Shown piece by piece: positions 42,401 to 49,327 of a stretch of DNA of 64,000 bases (the stretch's first letter is position 1; the number at the start of each line of letters is the position of its first letter). Both the position numbers and the translations under genes were made by a program. Under the pieces are notes generated by a model. It was not told the origin of the DNA and made no database searches. It was given only the letters and a program-made list of their open reading frames with translations. Location of the stretch: positions 1 through 64,000 of IMG/VR virus record IMGVR_UViG_3300002835_000074. One strand, given 5' to 3'. The DNA comes from a virus.

Positions 42401-43556
42401 GACTCAAGGTATTCAGGGTCGGCAGGGAATTCAAGGTTTTCAGGGGACCACAGGACCTCAGGGTATTCAAGGTAATAATGGAACTCAAGGAACTCAGGGC
42501 ACTCAAGGTCTAATTGGACCTTCGAATGCAATTCTATCGATAGATGATACTTCGACCACGACTCTATATCCTGTCATGGTCTCAACTCTTGGGTCTAATG
42601 CAACACCTAAGAGTAGATCAACTGCGACTGCATTTGCGTTTAATGCAAGCACTAATGTTTTGAGTGTTGCTAACATTGCTGCATCAAACCACTATGACTT
42701 CACTGGAACTTACAATATTAACTTAGGTTCTGGTGGCACTGAAGGTCGTGGTCTTGTCGCTGGTTATTCTGGTGGTTCTTATGGTGGTATTGGTTATAAC
42801 GTAAGGCATACTACAACTAGTGGATCTTATATTGCTCCAGGAACCGATACCTCCTCATATTTACTATTCAACCAAGGATTTACATTCTATAATGCTGCTG
42901 CAGGATCTGCTGGTAGATCACTTTCTTACACAACACTTGGTTTATTAACTTCTTCTGGTAATTTTGGGCAACCTGTAGGTGGATCTTTCCATAGAGTCGC
43001 ATATACTTCAGCGGATAATAGTTACTCTGGAACCTTCTGGTGGAATGGTATTGCTTTTGGAAATAATGGTGACAACTACCTTGTTGCTGGTAGAACAGCA
43101 GTTGGAGGTAGATTTAGATTCTATACAAACAACACAAGTGATATTACAAGCAATACAACTCCAGGGGGAACTCTTGCAGTTACCATGGATAATGCTGGTG
43201 ATACTATTATTGAACAAAATATCCAACTCAAGAATAGACTTCGTGATGGAACAAACAGTGCAGGAACTTCAGGACAACTTCTATCCTCAACGGGAACGGG
43301 AACCGTTTGGGTAAATAATACGGGCACAAACGCCTATCATTATTTGGCTATAAATACTGATAAGAATGATGTTTCTGATTATGGAAACCTCAGATTGACT
43401 GCAATTACAGGTTCTGATACTTATGAAGCAAATGACACTAACCCACTTGTTCGTGATACAAGAGCACCAATCCTTGCCGATTTCTTTGCTCTTACAGCAT
43501 CCATATCAATGTCCATCAGTTCGACTGGATACTTACAAGTAACGACAGCGGTATAA
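36435..43556 (+). CDS. giant collagen-like tail-fibre protein, 2373 residues
   Basis: Domain order by eye: N-terminal attachment region with SVLQITGRVGIGTTNATSDL; about 79-229, some 16 nine-residue repeats of the form AGxSTYSxx; 230-1090, beta-rich shaft with VSGVSTFSGN-type units; collagen-like Gly-X-Y blocks at about 1091-1320, 1438-1802 and 1960-2028; an insert at 1321-1437 (SDPGTGFI, IYIDNQDYY, DDSTSTVKGYLVIT) homologous to one in the 945-residue fibre; a LamG/lectin-like beta domain at 1803-1959; and a beta-rich head to 2373. The overall form is a long trimeric fibre with alternating rods and globes, presumably binding the host surface. Confidence 0.87.
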   Translation: MAGPIRYLSGRNELVRIGIPDYTESRSVLQITGRVGIGTTNATSDLYVKGGAEITGIVTASSFVGSFEGEATTAGYAKTAGVSTYASSAGIATYTPTAGFSTYSGQAGFSTYSEVSGIATFSDYATSAGVATYAASAGVATYAPKAGFSTYSGQAGFSTYAQISGISTFSGYATNAGVATYAFVAGVSTYSGQAGFSTYSEVAGIATYAEVAGIATYAPLSGISTSVIGGIADLTRLSVSGVSTLGGGLTVSKALDAQNIFVSGLSTFSGNVSFGASAYFGDNDRLYFGNTPSLDIYHSSGQSYIRDIGAGNLRLETNGAAVVIATTEGETMGSFIRNGSVELYYDNSKKLETVATGSTVYGTQFANQLSITGVSTFADNLDIGDNELRFDYGVATPTGSIIRTSVVSKDVDIFRVNGLANGISGNSADYGFNIKYFGTRGGNNKSLSILSDNQTGAQVEAISILQDGKVGIGTSLATTELDVYGEVRTQDLTVLSNATFAGVSISDALGGSLNVTGIATFGTDIYVGQYIYRYQDISDDTFIRLTEDRIRINAGGVQLVDIFEGAQDYVKLGDGSDVDINLNDDVFVEGLTGYVGINTTLPSRHLDVAGAIRLQGALYDKNNQAGTSGQVLISTADGIDWVDGAPANAITGITIQDEGVQVGTLGAVTIVNFVGSGITASSSGNISTITVQATTAAGSNQQVQYNDNGIFAGAATLVYDSAANRVGVGTNVMNRTLTVNGEAGISSNVYGYRFFATETIPSATNELVTKNYLDNFQSAITIQKSVSVATTSNLSSYYDNGFAGVGAKLWGVGIGTLIVDGVTSIFDERILVKDQTNLFENGIYNITRAGSGSTSWELVRDANYDEDAEIAPGDFTFIGDGVINGGTGWVHITRGNVGVGTSALEWTQFTAPTQTLAGAGLYNSLVTELAVGTASTSRIVVNADDIDLATVATSKSSLTSGDTSFVTQINVDSYGRVTGVITSNTHTFATDTTKGIAAFDATNLTVSSGIVSVAQTPKLTGVNVSGISTLGITTTTVLHASQFSSAGLITAFSGVAFKGPLYDTVNQVGTTTSVLTSTGVGVTWSLIEEVALQGRQGVQGVQGTQGVQGVQGVQGQQGLQGRQGVQGTQGTQGTQGVQGIQGEQGTQGVQGIQGEQGTQGITGAQGVQGVQGTQGRQGIQGVQGTQGTQGTQGIQGVQGEQGTQGIQGTQGIQGTQGRQGIQGVQGTQGEQGLQGEQGTQGLQGRQGIQGRQGIQGDVGTQGTDGAQGVQGRQGVQGVQGRQGTQGTVGDQGTQGIQGEQGVQGTQGIQGYQGIQGISGNKGGVNYQFSTTTTNSDPGTGFIRYNSGTIGSVNAIYIDNQDYYSNLQTGWYGIWDDSTSTVKGYLVITSASPTGTIVNVWQIDSVTNSTGYYTIGVTFISGTLPSNNELLSVEFSRTGDLGQQGIQGVQGTQGRQGIQGIQGNFGEQGVQGTQGTQGEQGIQGVQGRQGAQGIQGEQGTQGRQGIQGVQGVQGLLGTQGTVGQQGTQGTTGGQGIQGIQGTTGQQGAQGIKGEQGVQGITGAQGTTGAQGIQGFQGVTGSQGTVGTQGTVGGQGIQGTQGVQGVQGDQGIQGRQGLQGITGDTGAQGVQGRQGTQGTDGSQGFQGVQGRQGTQGTTGEQGVQGVQGTLGNQGVQGIQGVLGAQGTAGANGTQGSQGLQGRQGIDGATGAQGVQGRQGIQGVQGTQGIQGQTGTQGTQGIQGQTGTQGTQGIQGISGTLGTQGAQGIQGRQGIQGTTGTQGTTGSQGTQGTTGSQGVQGITGTRGGSDWTPVLVNVTQSTTDSSTFTKTGGTNASWDSSVYSVQGYVLGVYATARISSTTGFAMFGLNSDPTTDTSFSSIDYAFYFDNGTVSIYEGGTSVYSSGTYTATDTAYVLYDGTTVRYYLNGTLLRQVNRSPGSALFLDSSIYTSNLAFNNLAFGPMGSQGIQGVQGTQGITGAQGIQGITGPQGTQGIQGRQGIQGFQGTTGPQGIQGNNGTQGTQGTQGLIGPSNAILSIDDTSTTTLYPVMVSTLGSNATPKSRSTATAFAFNASTNVLSVANIAASNHYDFTGTYNINLGSGGTEGRGLVAGYSGGSYGGIGYNVRHTTTSGSYIAPGTDTSSYLLFNQGFTFYNAAAGSAGRSLSYTTLGLLTSSGNFGQPVGGSFHRVAYTSADNSYSGTFWWNGIAFGNNGDNYLVAGRTAVGGRFRFYTNNTSDITSNTTPGGTLAVTMDNAGDTIIEQNIQLKNRLRDGTNSAGTSGQLLSSTGTGTVWVNNTGTNAYHYLAINTDKNDVSDYGNLRLTAITGSDTYEANDTNPLVRDTRAPILADFFALTASISMSISSTGYLQVTTAV
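36670..37120 (+). repeat. coding nonapeptide repeat in the giant fibre
   Basis: About 16 consecutive 27-bp units encode AG[V/I/F][S/A]TY[S/A]xx (for example AGFSTYSGQ, AGIATYAEV), with two 36-bp variants. Regular small-residue/aromatic spacing suggests a beta-solenoid or trimeric beta-prism shaft. Confidence 0.8.
39705..40395 (+). repeat. collagen-like coding repeat, block 1 of the giant fibre
   Basis: Gly-X-Y triplets, mostly QGV, QGT, QGI, QGR and QGE. Insertion of RQG and EQG triplets gives charged pairs that may stabilise the triple helix. The DNA repeats closely match those at 40746-41840, so unequal exchange is possible. Confidence 0.85.
40746..41840 (+). repeat. collagen-like coding repeat, block 2 of the giant fibre
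   Basis: About 365 residues of Gly-X-Y, including near-identical duplications (QGQTGTQGTQGI occurs twice in a row around 41610-41690), which indicate recent tandem duplication. A short third block lies at 42313-42520. Confidence 0.85.
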
Positions 43557-43560
43557 TAAT

Positions 43561-46059
43561 ATGGCAATTACAACAAGTATTATTGGAAAAGTTAGGTATA
43601 ATGTTAGAGGTGAATATAATACCTCATCATCATATACCGTAGATGATATCGTAACTTATGTTGGTTCCCAATATCTTTGTAAGACAGCAAACTCTAGTGG
43701 TTCTCAAGTTCCAGGAGTTGCTTCTTCAGCAATTTGGGAAAAACTTTCTGGTTTGACAAGAGAAAGGGGCGAATGGAATTCTGGAACGGCATATCAATTA
43801 AATGATATTGTAACTGTATATCCAGAATATGCATACAACTCTATATGGAAATACTATGATACCTATACTTATATTTGTAAGCAAGCAAATACAAACTATA
43901 ACCCACTGACAAACGATGGTACTCAATGGGCATTATTATCTGAAGGTGGAATGTATCGAAAGAATGCATTCCTCGCGGGGATGAATGAGGGATATACTCC
44001 ACCCTACAAGCCACTGTGGAATGCAAGAAGTCAGTCAGTTATTGGAACAATCAATACCGTTTTCTACAACACTGCAGGGTCTTTAATTAGAGAAACAAAT
44101 ACTGTTAATGGTAGAACAGGAAGTCCAAGCACTGCTATGTTAAGATTGACTGCTTCTGGTGGTGGTGGAAGTGGGTTTGTTGGTGTTGCCCATGTTAATG
44201 CTGCAACTCTAGCTGTTTTTCAATGTGATATTATTGATCCTGGAAGTGGTTATACTTCAACTCCAACCATCAGTGTAGATACAACTGTTACAGGATACAC
44301 TGGTGTTTATGGTGGTGGTGCATTACCAACATTTGGTTGTAACGTCACGACTAACTCAACTGATGGTGCAACAGGAAGAACAGTTTTAGTTGGAATGGGT
44401 GATAGTATTGGACCTGCTAAGGCGTATGGAACGCACCAGTGTAGATACAATATGCGATATGTAAATCGCAGACATCAATTCGTAAATATTGGAGAAAGTG
44501 TTTATACATCTGGAGGCACTTCCACAGATGGTCAGAGTCCAACCGATAATATGTTGGCAATGGCTCAGTTTGTGAATCTTGATTATCTTGATGGTGTCTT
44601 ACCAACTCCAGATGGTGAATATCCAAAAGTTATTCAAGTTGAAAGTGGTGGATATAATACATTAGTTCTTTTTAATAATGGCGAAGTTCATTATATGGGA
44701 TATAATGGTAATGGAAATAGTGGAGGTAACTATACTAATAATTTCACGCAACAACCAGTAAGATGTGGATATTTCAATATTAATATTTCTGGAACCACTG
44801 CTTTGAGGGGTAAGAGAGCAATTCGTATTGCTGCTGCATCTGGTGGAGATAACAACGAATCCCATGCAATGTATGCACTGATTGAAAATCCCACTGACGG
44901 AAGTAGAGAAATCTGGTCATGGGGATACAATGGTTATGGTCAATTAGGTCTTAATGATACCACTAACAGACAGGTTCCAACTCAGATTACTTTTAGTGCT
45001 GGTGTTTATGGTAGAGTTGTTTCAATCTGGGCAACTGGTGGAAACTATGGACAACTGTATGTTCTAACTGATCTGGGCCACTTGTATGCATGTGGATACA
45101 ATGGATATGGACAAATTGGAAATGGAAACACAACAAACCAATCAGTTCTCGTTCGTGTTGATGCCAATGATATTGGAACATTAACTGGAACCAACGGTAG
45201 GGTTAGAAAGTTCAGTATAAACGGTGGTGGTTCTCATGGAACTTGTGCTCTACTCAAAGGTAATGGCACAGTCTTTACTTGGGGATATAATGGTTATGGG
45301 GGTCTAGGGCACAACCATACCTTCAATACATATGTTCCTGTTCAGGTAAGAACAAGTGGGTACTCTGGTGCATCAAACCCTGTTAGCACATCAGGAAACA
45401 AAGGTACAGGACAAGGAACTGCATTTACTGACTGTATTGATGTTTGGCAACTAGGTGGAAACAGTCACATGTTCATGTACCTCACAAGGGGAAGTTCGAT
45501 TATCAACAATACTTTATACTCTTGTGGTTATAATGGATATTATAATTTAAGTATTTCTCAAAACAGTACAACCAATCAATCAACACTTCAAAACGTTCAA
45601 ATTAATAATGGAAGTAACGCAACAAATGTAATGTCTGTGACTTCTAATCAAGGTCATAGCAGTTCACACATTCAAGTTGCAATTTATCGTTATGACTCAA
45701 CATTTGCTGCTAGAGCCAAGAACAATCTTGGTCAATGGTTCCATGGTGGATTTGATAATGGTGTATCTGGCAACTGTCAAAATGATTCTTATAATGCAAG
45801 AGGTGACCAAGATCCAAACAGAATTGATGCCAACTTTCGACTAAAAAATAATATGTATGAGCCTTATGCTGCATGGGGCAACTGGTTCTATGATGTATCT
45901 GGAACATCTGCTTCAAAGAATGGATTCTATGCAGACCTTAGAACTGGTCAAGTATTTGGGACACAAAATGGTAATACAGGTAATAATGGATATTGTGGAG
46001 GACTTGTATCACAAGGTGGTAGAGGCAATATAAATCACATTAGATATACACACATGTAA
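43561..46059 (+). CDS. RCC1-repeat virion protein with two chitin-binding-like domains, 832 residues
   Basis: N-terminal pair of carbohydrate-binding-type modules (CBM5/12-like): RGEYNTSSSYTVDDIVTYVG and RGEWNSGTAYQLNDIVTV, each ending in a YICK strand. After a linker, RCC1-type blades recur: WSWGYNGYGQLGLNDT, YACGYNGYGQIGNGNT, FTWGYNGYGGLGHNHT, which would build a beta-propeller. No enzymatic motif. The next proteins at 46073 and 49328 have the same plan. A host-surface glycan-binding adhesin is the natural reading. Confidence 0.8.
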   Translation: MAITTSIIGKVRYNVRGEYNTSSSYTVDDIVTYVGSQYLCKTANSSGSQVPGVASSAIWEKLSGLTRERGEWNSGTAYQLNDIVTVYPEYAYNSIWKYYDTYTYICKQANTNYNPLTNDGTQWALLSEGGMYRKNAFLAGMNEGYTPPYKPLWNARSQSVIGTINTVFYNTAGSLIRETNTVNGRTGSPSTAMLRLTASGGGGSGFVGVAHVNAATLAVFQCDIIDPGSGYTSTPTISVDTTVTGYTGVYGGGALPTFGCNVTTNSTDGATGRTVLVGMGDSIGPAKAYGTHQCRYNMRYVNRRHQFVNIGESVYTSGGTSTDGQSPTDNMLAMAQFVNLDYLDGVLPTPDGEYPKVIQVESGGYNTLVLFNNGEVHYMGYNGNGNSGGNYTNNFTQQPVRCGYFNINISGTTALRGKRAIRIAAASGGDNNESHAMYALIENPTDGSREIWSWGYNGYGQLGLNDTTNRQVPTQITFSAGVYGRVVSIWATGGNYGQLYVLTDLGHLYACGYNGYGQIGNGNTTNQSVLVRVDANDIGTLTGTNGRVRKFSINGGGSHGTCALLKGNGTVFTWGYNGYGGLGHNHTFNTYVPVQVRTSGYSGASNPVSTSGNKGTGQGTAFTDCIDVWQLGGNSHMFMYLTRGSSIINNTLYSCGYNGYYNLSISQNSTTNQSTLQNVQINNGSNATNVMSVTSNQGHSSSHIQVAIYRYDSTFAARAKNNLGQWFHGGFDNGVSGNCQNDSYNARGDQDPNRIDANFRLKNNMYEPYAAWGNWFYDVSGTSASKNGFYADLRTGQVFGTQNGNTGNNGYCGGLVSQGGRGNINHIRYTHM

Positions 46060-46072
46060 GGAGGTATAAATC

Positions 46073-48577
46073 ATGGCCGTCGTAACACTAGGAAAAGTTA
46101 AATTTGTTCATAGAGGAGCATACGTTCCTGCTACAACTTATAGCAAAGGTGACATTGTAACCTTTGAAGATAGACTTTATATCTACAAAAATGATGTCCC
46201 CAAAGCACATGCTCCAATTGTACTTCCAACTTTAAATGGATCAATTGCTAGTTTGGGGATTCAAACAAGCATTGTTACTGTTACTTTTACAGGATTTAAT
46301 CCTCAAACTCAAACAGCAGGAATTGTAACATCATATTATCCCGAGGCACCAAAAGGTCCATGGAATCAGTCTCCTAGAACAGGTTTAAGACTTTACTCAA
46401 AACACTTTGATACTTATGCTGGGATTACCTCAATTGGTACAGTTACCTCAACAACTGCTGTCCTATATCTAACGAGTGTTGGGCTCAATACTGCAGTTGT
46501 AACTAATGACCCAATTGTTCTTGGACCAAGAAGAATGATGGGTCAATATGAGATTGCAACCAATGAAGTTGATTGGGACTTATATTCTGATGGAACAGCT
46601 CATGTTGGAACATGGTCACAAAGAACCACATATTATCCTGGAGATATTGTTAAGAGAAGGAATTCATCTTACATTTGTGGTGTAGGACATTCAAACGTTG
46701 ATCCCTTATTTGATCATCTTGGCGCATGGGAAGTATTTTCAAGAGGTGATGACTTAATGCCATCAGACCGTTGCCTTGGATTTGTCAATAACCAACCTTT
46801 TGGATGGAAAGGTCATCCATATATTCTTGGACCACAATGGGGAACGGTTAATAGATGGAATGGAAATATTCCTTGGAATACATCTTTAGGAATCGGATCA
46901 ACTTCAGTCCATGCCTGGAGATGGAATCCAGGATGGAATAAAGGTCATATGTCATATAGAAACTCTGAGCAGTTTATTAATGGCGAGGGCGTCATTATGG
47001 CTGAGAGTGGAACTAGTAATGCTTATATGCATAGTGATGGTGGTGCTCACATCGAGGCTCAAGAAAATGATGTACCATATCACATTGATTTTAACAGTGG
47101 TGAATGGGCAAACTTTGGAAATAACCCATTCCATATGACGAGAAGAACACCTAGAATTATCCAATCTATGCAAGCTTGGAATGATAATAGGTGGCACCTA
47201 ACTTCTGATGGCGGAGTTCATGTTTCAGGTCAGTCAAACCATGGTCGTGACGGTTACTCCAACGATGATGGTCAGGCAACTCAAGCTGCATTTACAATTC
47301 CTAGAAAAGCATTCAAGAATCGTTCAATCGTAAAACTTGTAACTGGTGGACATCAATCTAGAGACGGTGATGCCCATTGTATTGCTCTTGATGAATATGG
47401 TGAGATTCACTGCTGGGGTAGAAACGATACAGGTCAGTGTGGTATTTCTTCTGACTCTGGAACCACTTCTGGTAGTGGTAATTCTCCAGACATTTATTAT
47501 TTTGAAGATAATGGTATGGGTGTGAACAACCGTGCCTGGTTGATTCATACAATGAATAAAGATTTCTTCTTCGGTGGAAATAGAATCGTAGATATTTGGG
47601 CTGGACATAGAACTTCATACGCACTTGATGAAGCAGGAAACCTTTGGTCTTGGGGATACAATCATCAAGGTCAATTGATGTATCCAACAAACAGTGGATT
47701 CAGGGATTCTGACCGCTCATATACTCCTCTCAAAGTTCCCGTCAATTGGAACACTTATGGTGGTATTCAAAAACTTGTTGTTGCTTCTTCAGAAAATCTT
47801 TATACCATCGCACTTCTTGATGGTCAAGGATACGTTTGGACATGTGGATACAATGGATATGGTCAATTGGGTGATGGCACTACAACGAATAACAGTAACT
47901 CTTCAACAATTACAAGAAGAACATCATGGACTGGTGCTGCACAAATTGTAAATGTATGGGTAGATATTGATGATGGTGGATATGGGCATATTTGGTATAG
48001 AACTCAGAATGGAAATACTTATGGTGTTGGTTATGATGGTCATTACAATTTAACTACAGGTTCTGCACCATCTTCTAGAACATCTCCAAACATTATTCTT
48101 GGTCCAGGAAATACTTCAACACAAGCACTTACAAATATTGTTTGTATGTCTTCTGCTGGTAGATCGGGTGGCACGACACAACACTTCCTTGATCAAAAGG
48201 GTTATGTCTATGCAACAGGTTGGAATGGATATGGTGTTGGTGGAATTGGTAGAGATTCTACAATCGCAAACAATAATGCAAGGCACCAACAAAATGGACA
48301 ATCACAATACGCTGTTGCAAGAAAAATCCATGCTCCATATTATATGGCAAATCCAATGACAGCATATGATTCTCATCCTTGGGGTGGGTCCGCTTGTATA
48401 GATATAAGTAGCACAGGAGATTATGAGGGAACTCTTGGAGTGAATCATAATGTTAGAAGTCAAACCTTATTTGATAATGGAGAAGTAATGCAAACAGGAC
48501 GTAACTATGACTGGGGATTCGCTTCTTATCGTGGAACCGTTTATGGGACAGTTCCATCATTGAATTGGGCAGGTTAA
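46073..48577 (+). CDS. RCC1-repeat virion protein, second paralogue, 834 residues
   Basis: Two N-terminal CBM5/12-like modules (HRGAYVPATTYSKGDIVTF; WSQRTTYYPGDIVKRRNSSY) followed by RCC1-type blades: IHCWGRNDTGQCGISSD, LWSWGYNHQGQLMYPTN, VWTCGYNGYGQLGDGTT, VYATGWNGYGVGGIG. ATG is preceded by AAGGAGG (46059-46065). Divergence from the neighbour outside the blades suggests an old duplication with different ligands. Confidence 0.78.
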   Translation: MAVVTLGKVKFVHRGAYVPATTYSKGDIVTFEDRLYIYKNDVPKAHAPIVLPTLNGSIASLGIQTSIVTVTFTGFNPQTQTAGIVTSYYPEAPKGPWNQSPRTGLRLYSKHFDTYAGITSIGTVTSTTAVLYLTSVGLNTAVVTNDPIVLGPRRMMGQYEIATNEVDWDLYSDGTAHVGTWSQRTTYYPGDIVKRRNSSYICGVGHSNVDPLFDHLGAWEVFSRGDDLMPSDRCLGFVNNQPFGWKGHPYILGPQWGTVNRWNGNIPWNTSLGIGSTSVHAWRWNPGWNKGHMSYRNSEQFINGEGVIMAESGTSNAYMHSDGGAHIEAQENDVPYHIDFNSGEWANFGNNPFHMTRRTPRIIQSMQAWNDNRWHLTSDGGVHVSGQSNHGRDGYSNDDGQATQAAFTIPRKAFKNRSIVKLVTGGHQSRDGDAHCIALDEYGEIHCWGRNDTGQCGISSDSGTTSGSGNSPDIYYFEDNGMGVNNRAWLIHTMNKDFFFGGNRIVDIWAGHRTSYALDEAGNLWSWGYNHQGQLMYPTNSGFRDSDRSYTPLKVPVNWNTYGGIQKLVVASSENLYTIALLDGQGYVWTCGYNGYGQLGDGTTTNNSNSSTITRRTSWTGAAQIVNVWVDIDDGGYGHIWYRTQNGNTYGVGYDGHYNLTTGSAPSSRTSPNIILGPGNTSTQALTNIVCMSSAGRSGGTTQHFLDQKGYVYATGWNGYGVGGIGRDSTIANNNARHQQNGQSQYAVARKIHAPYYMANPMTAYDSHPWGGSACIDISSTGDYEGTLGVNHNVRSQTLFDNGEVMQTGRNYDWGFASYRGTVYGTVPSLNWAG

Positions 48578-48589
48578 GGAGGAAACAAA

Positions 48590-49318
48590 ATGGCTATCAA
48601 TACTGAAAGAAAAATTATATCCATTAATTCAGCATATGATGCAATGAACTGGCCCGATATTGGTCTTCCAAAGGAACCTCCTATTATTGGTATCAGAACC
48701 GATTATGTATGTTGTTATATTTTTGATGAGGGTGGTGAAAAGATTGGAGAAGAAATGCAAAAAACTGAAATTGAAGTCAGAGACCCAGATTTTCAGATTG
48801 AGCCTGAGGTTATTTTATTACTTAGATCTGGCAACATGATTGGAGTTGCTAATACAACAATCGTTGCACAAACATCTCCAAATACAGAACAAAGGAGTTA
48901 TTATTCGATTCATCCAAACTATACAATGGATATTTTGAAAACCGCATTTTATATTCCAGATGTGGATGCGATTATGGATCCAGATAATCCAGAACAAGAA
49001 AGATATAGTGGTGATTTGGAAATACTTTCTAATACAACTGAAGAAGAATTATTTGATATAAGATTTGAAACTTCAGAGTCACTATCTGAATCTTTAGGTG
49101 ATGATTATTGTCGTAGAATACTACAGCGTAATCCTAATATTAGGGATAAATACTTTGAAGACCCAGAATATCTAAACTACTTGGGTATATCAACAACTCC
49201 TTCCAGTGAAGAGCAAACTATTTTACAAATAACAAAAGTAGAAGATATACCACCACCATCTGATCCTAATGATATGATTAACTTTACTAGATGGTCTCCA
49301 ACTTCATCTCCAGAATAA
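48590..49318 (+). CDS. hypothetical protein between two RCC1 genes, 242 residues
   Basis: ATG follows AAGGAGGAAA. An acidic protein with an N-terminal beta-rich domain (IIGIRTDYVCCYIFDEGGEK; VILLLRSGNMIGVANTT) and a helical acidic C-terminus containing FETSESLSESLGDDY and NIRDKYFEDPEYLN. No repeat or RCC1 motif. It may be a chaperone or attachment protein for the adjacent fibres, by position only. Confidence 0.55.
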   Translation: MAINTERKIISINSAYDAMNWPDIGLPKEPPIIGIRTDYVCCYIFDEGGEKIGEEMQKTEIEVRDPDFQIEPEVILLLRSGNMIGVANTTIVAQTSPNTEQRSYYSIHPNYTMDILKTAFYIPDVDAIMDPDNPEQERYSGDLEILSNTTEEELFDIRFETSESLSESLGDDYCRRILQRNPNIRDKYFEDPEYLNYLGISTTPSSEEQTILQITKVEDIPPPSDPNDMINFTRWSPTSSPE

Positions 49319-49327
49319 CAATAATCT

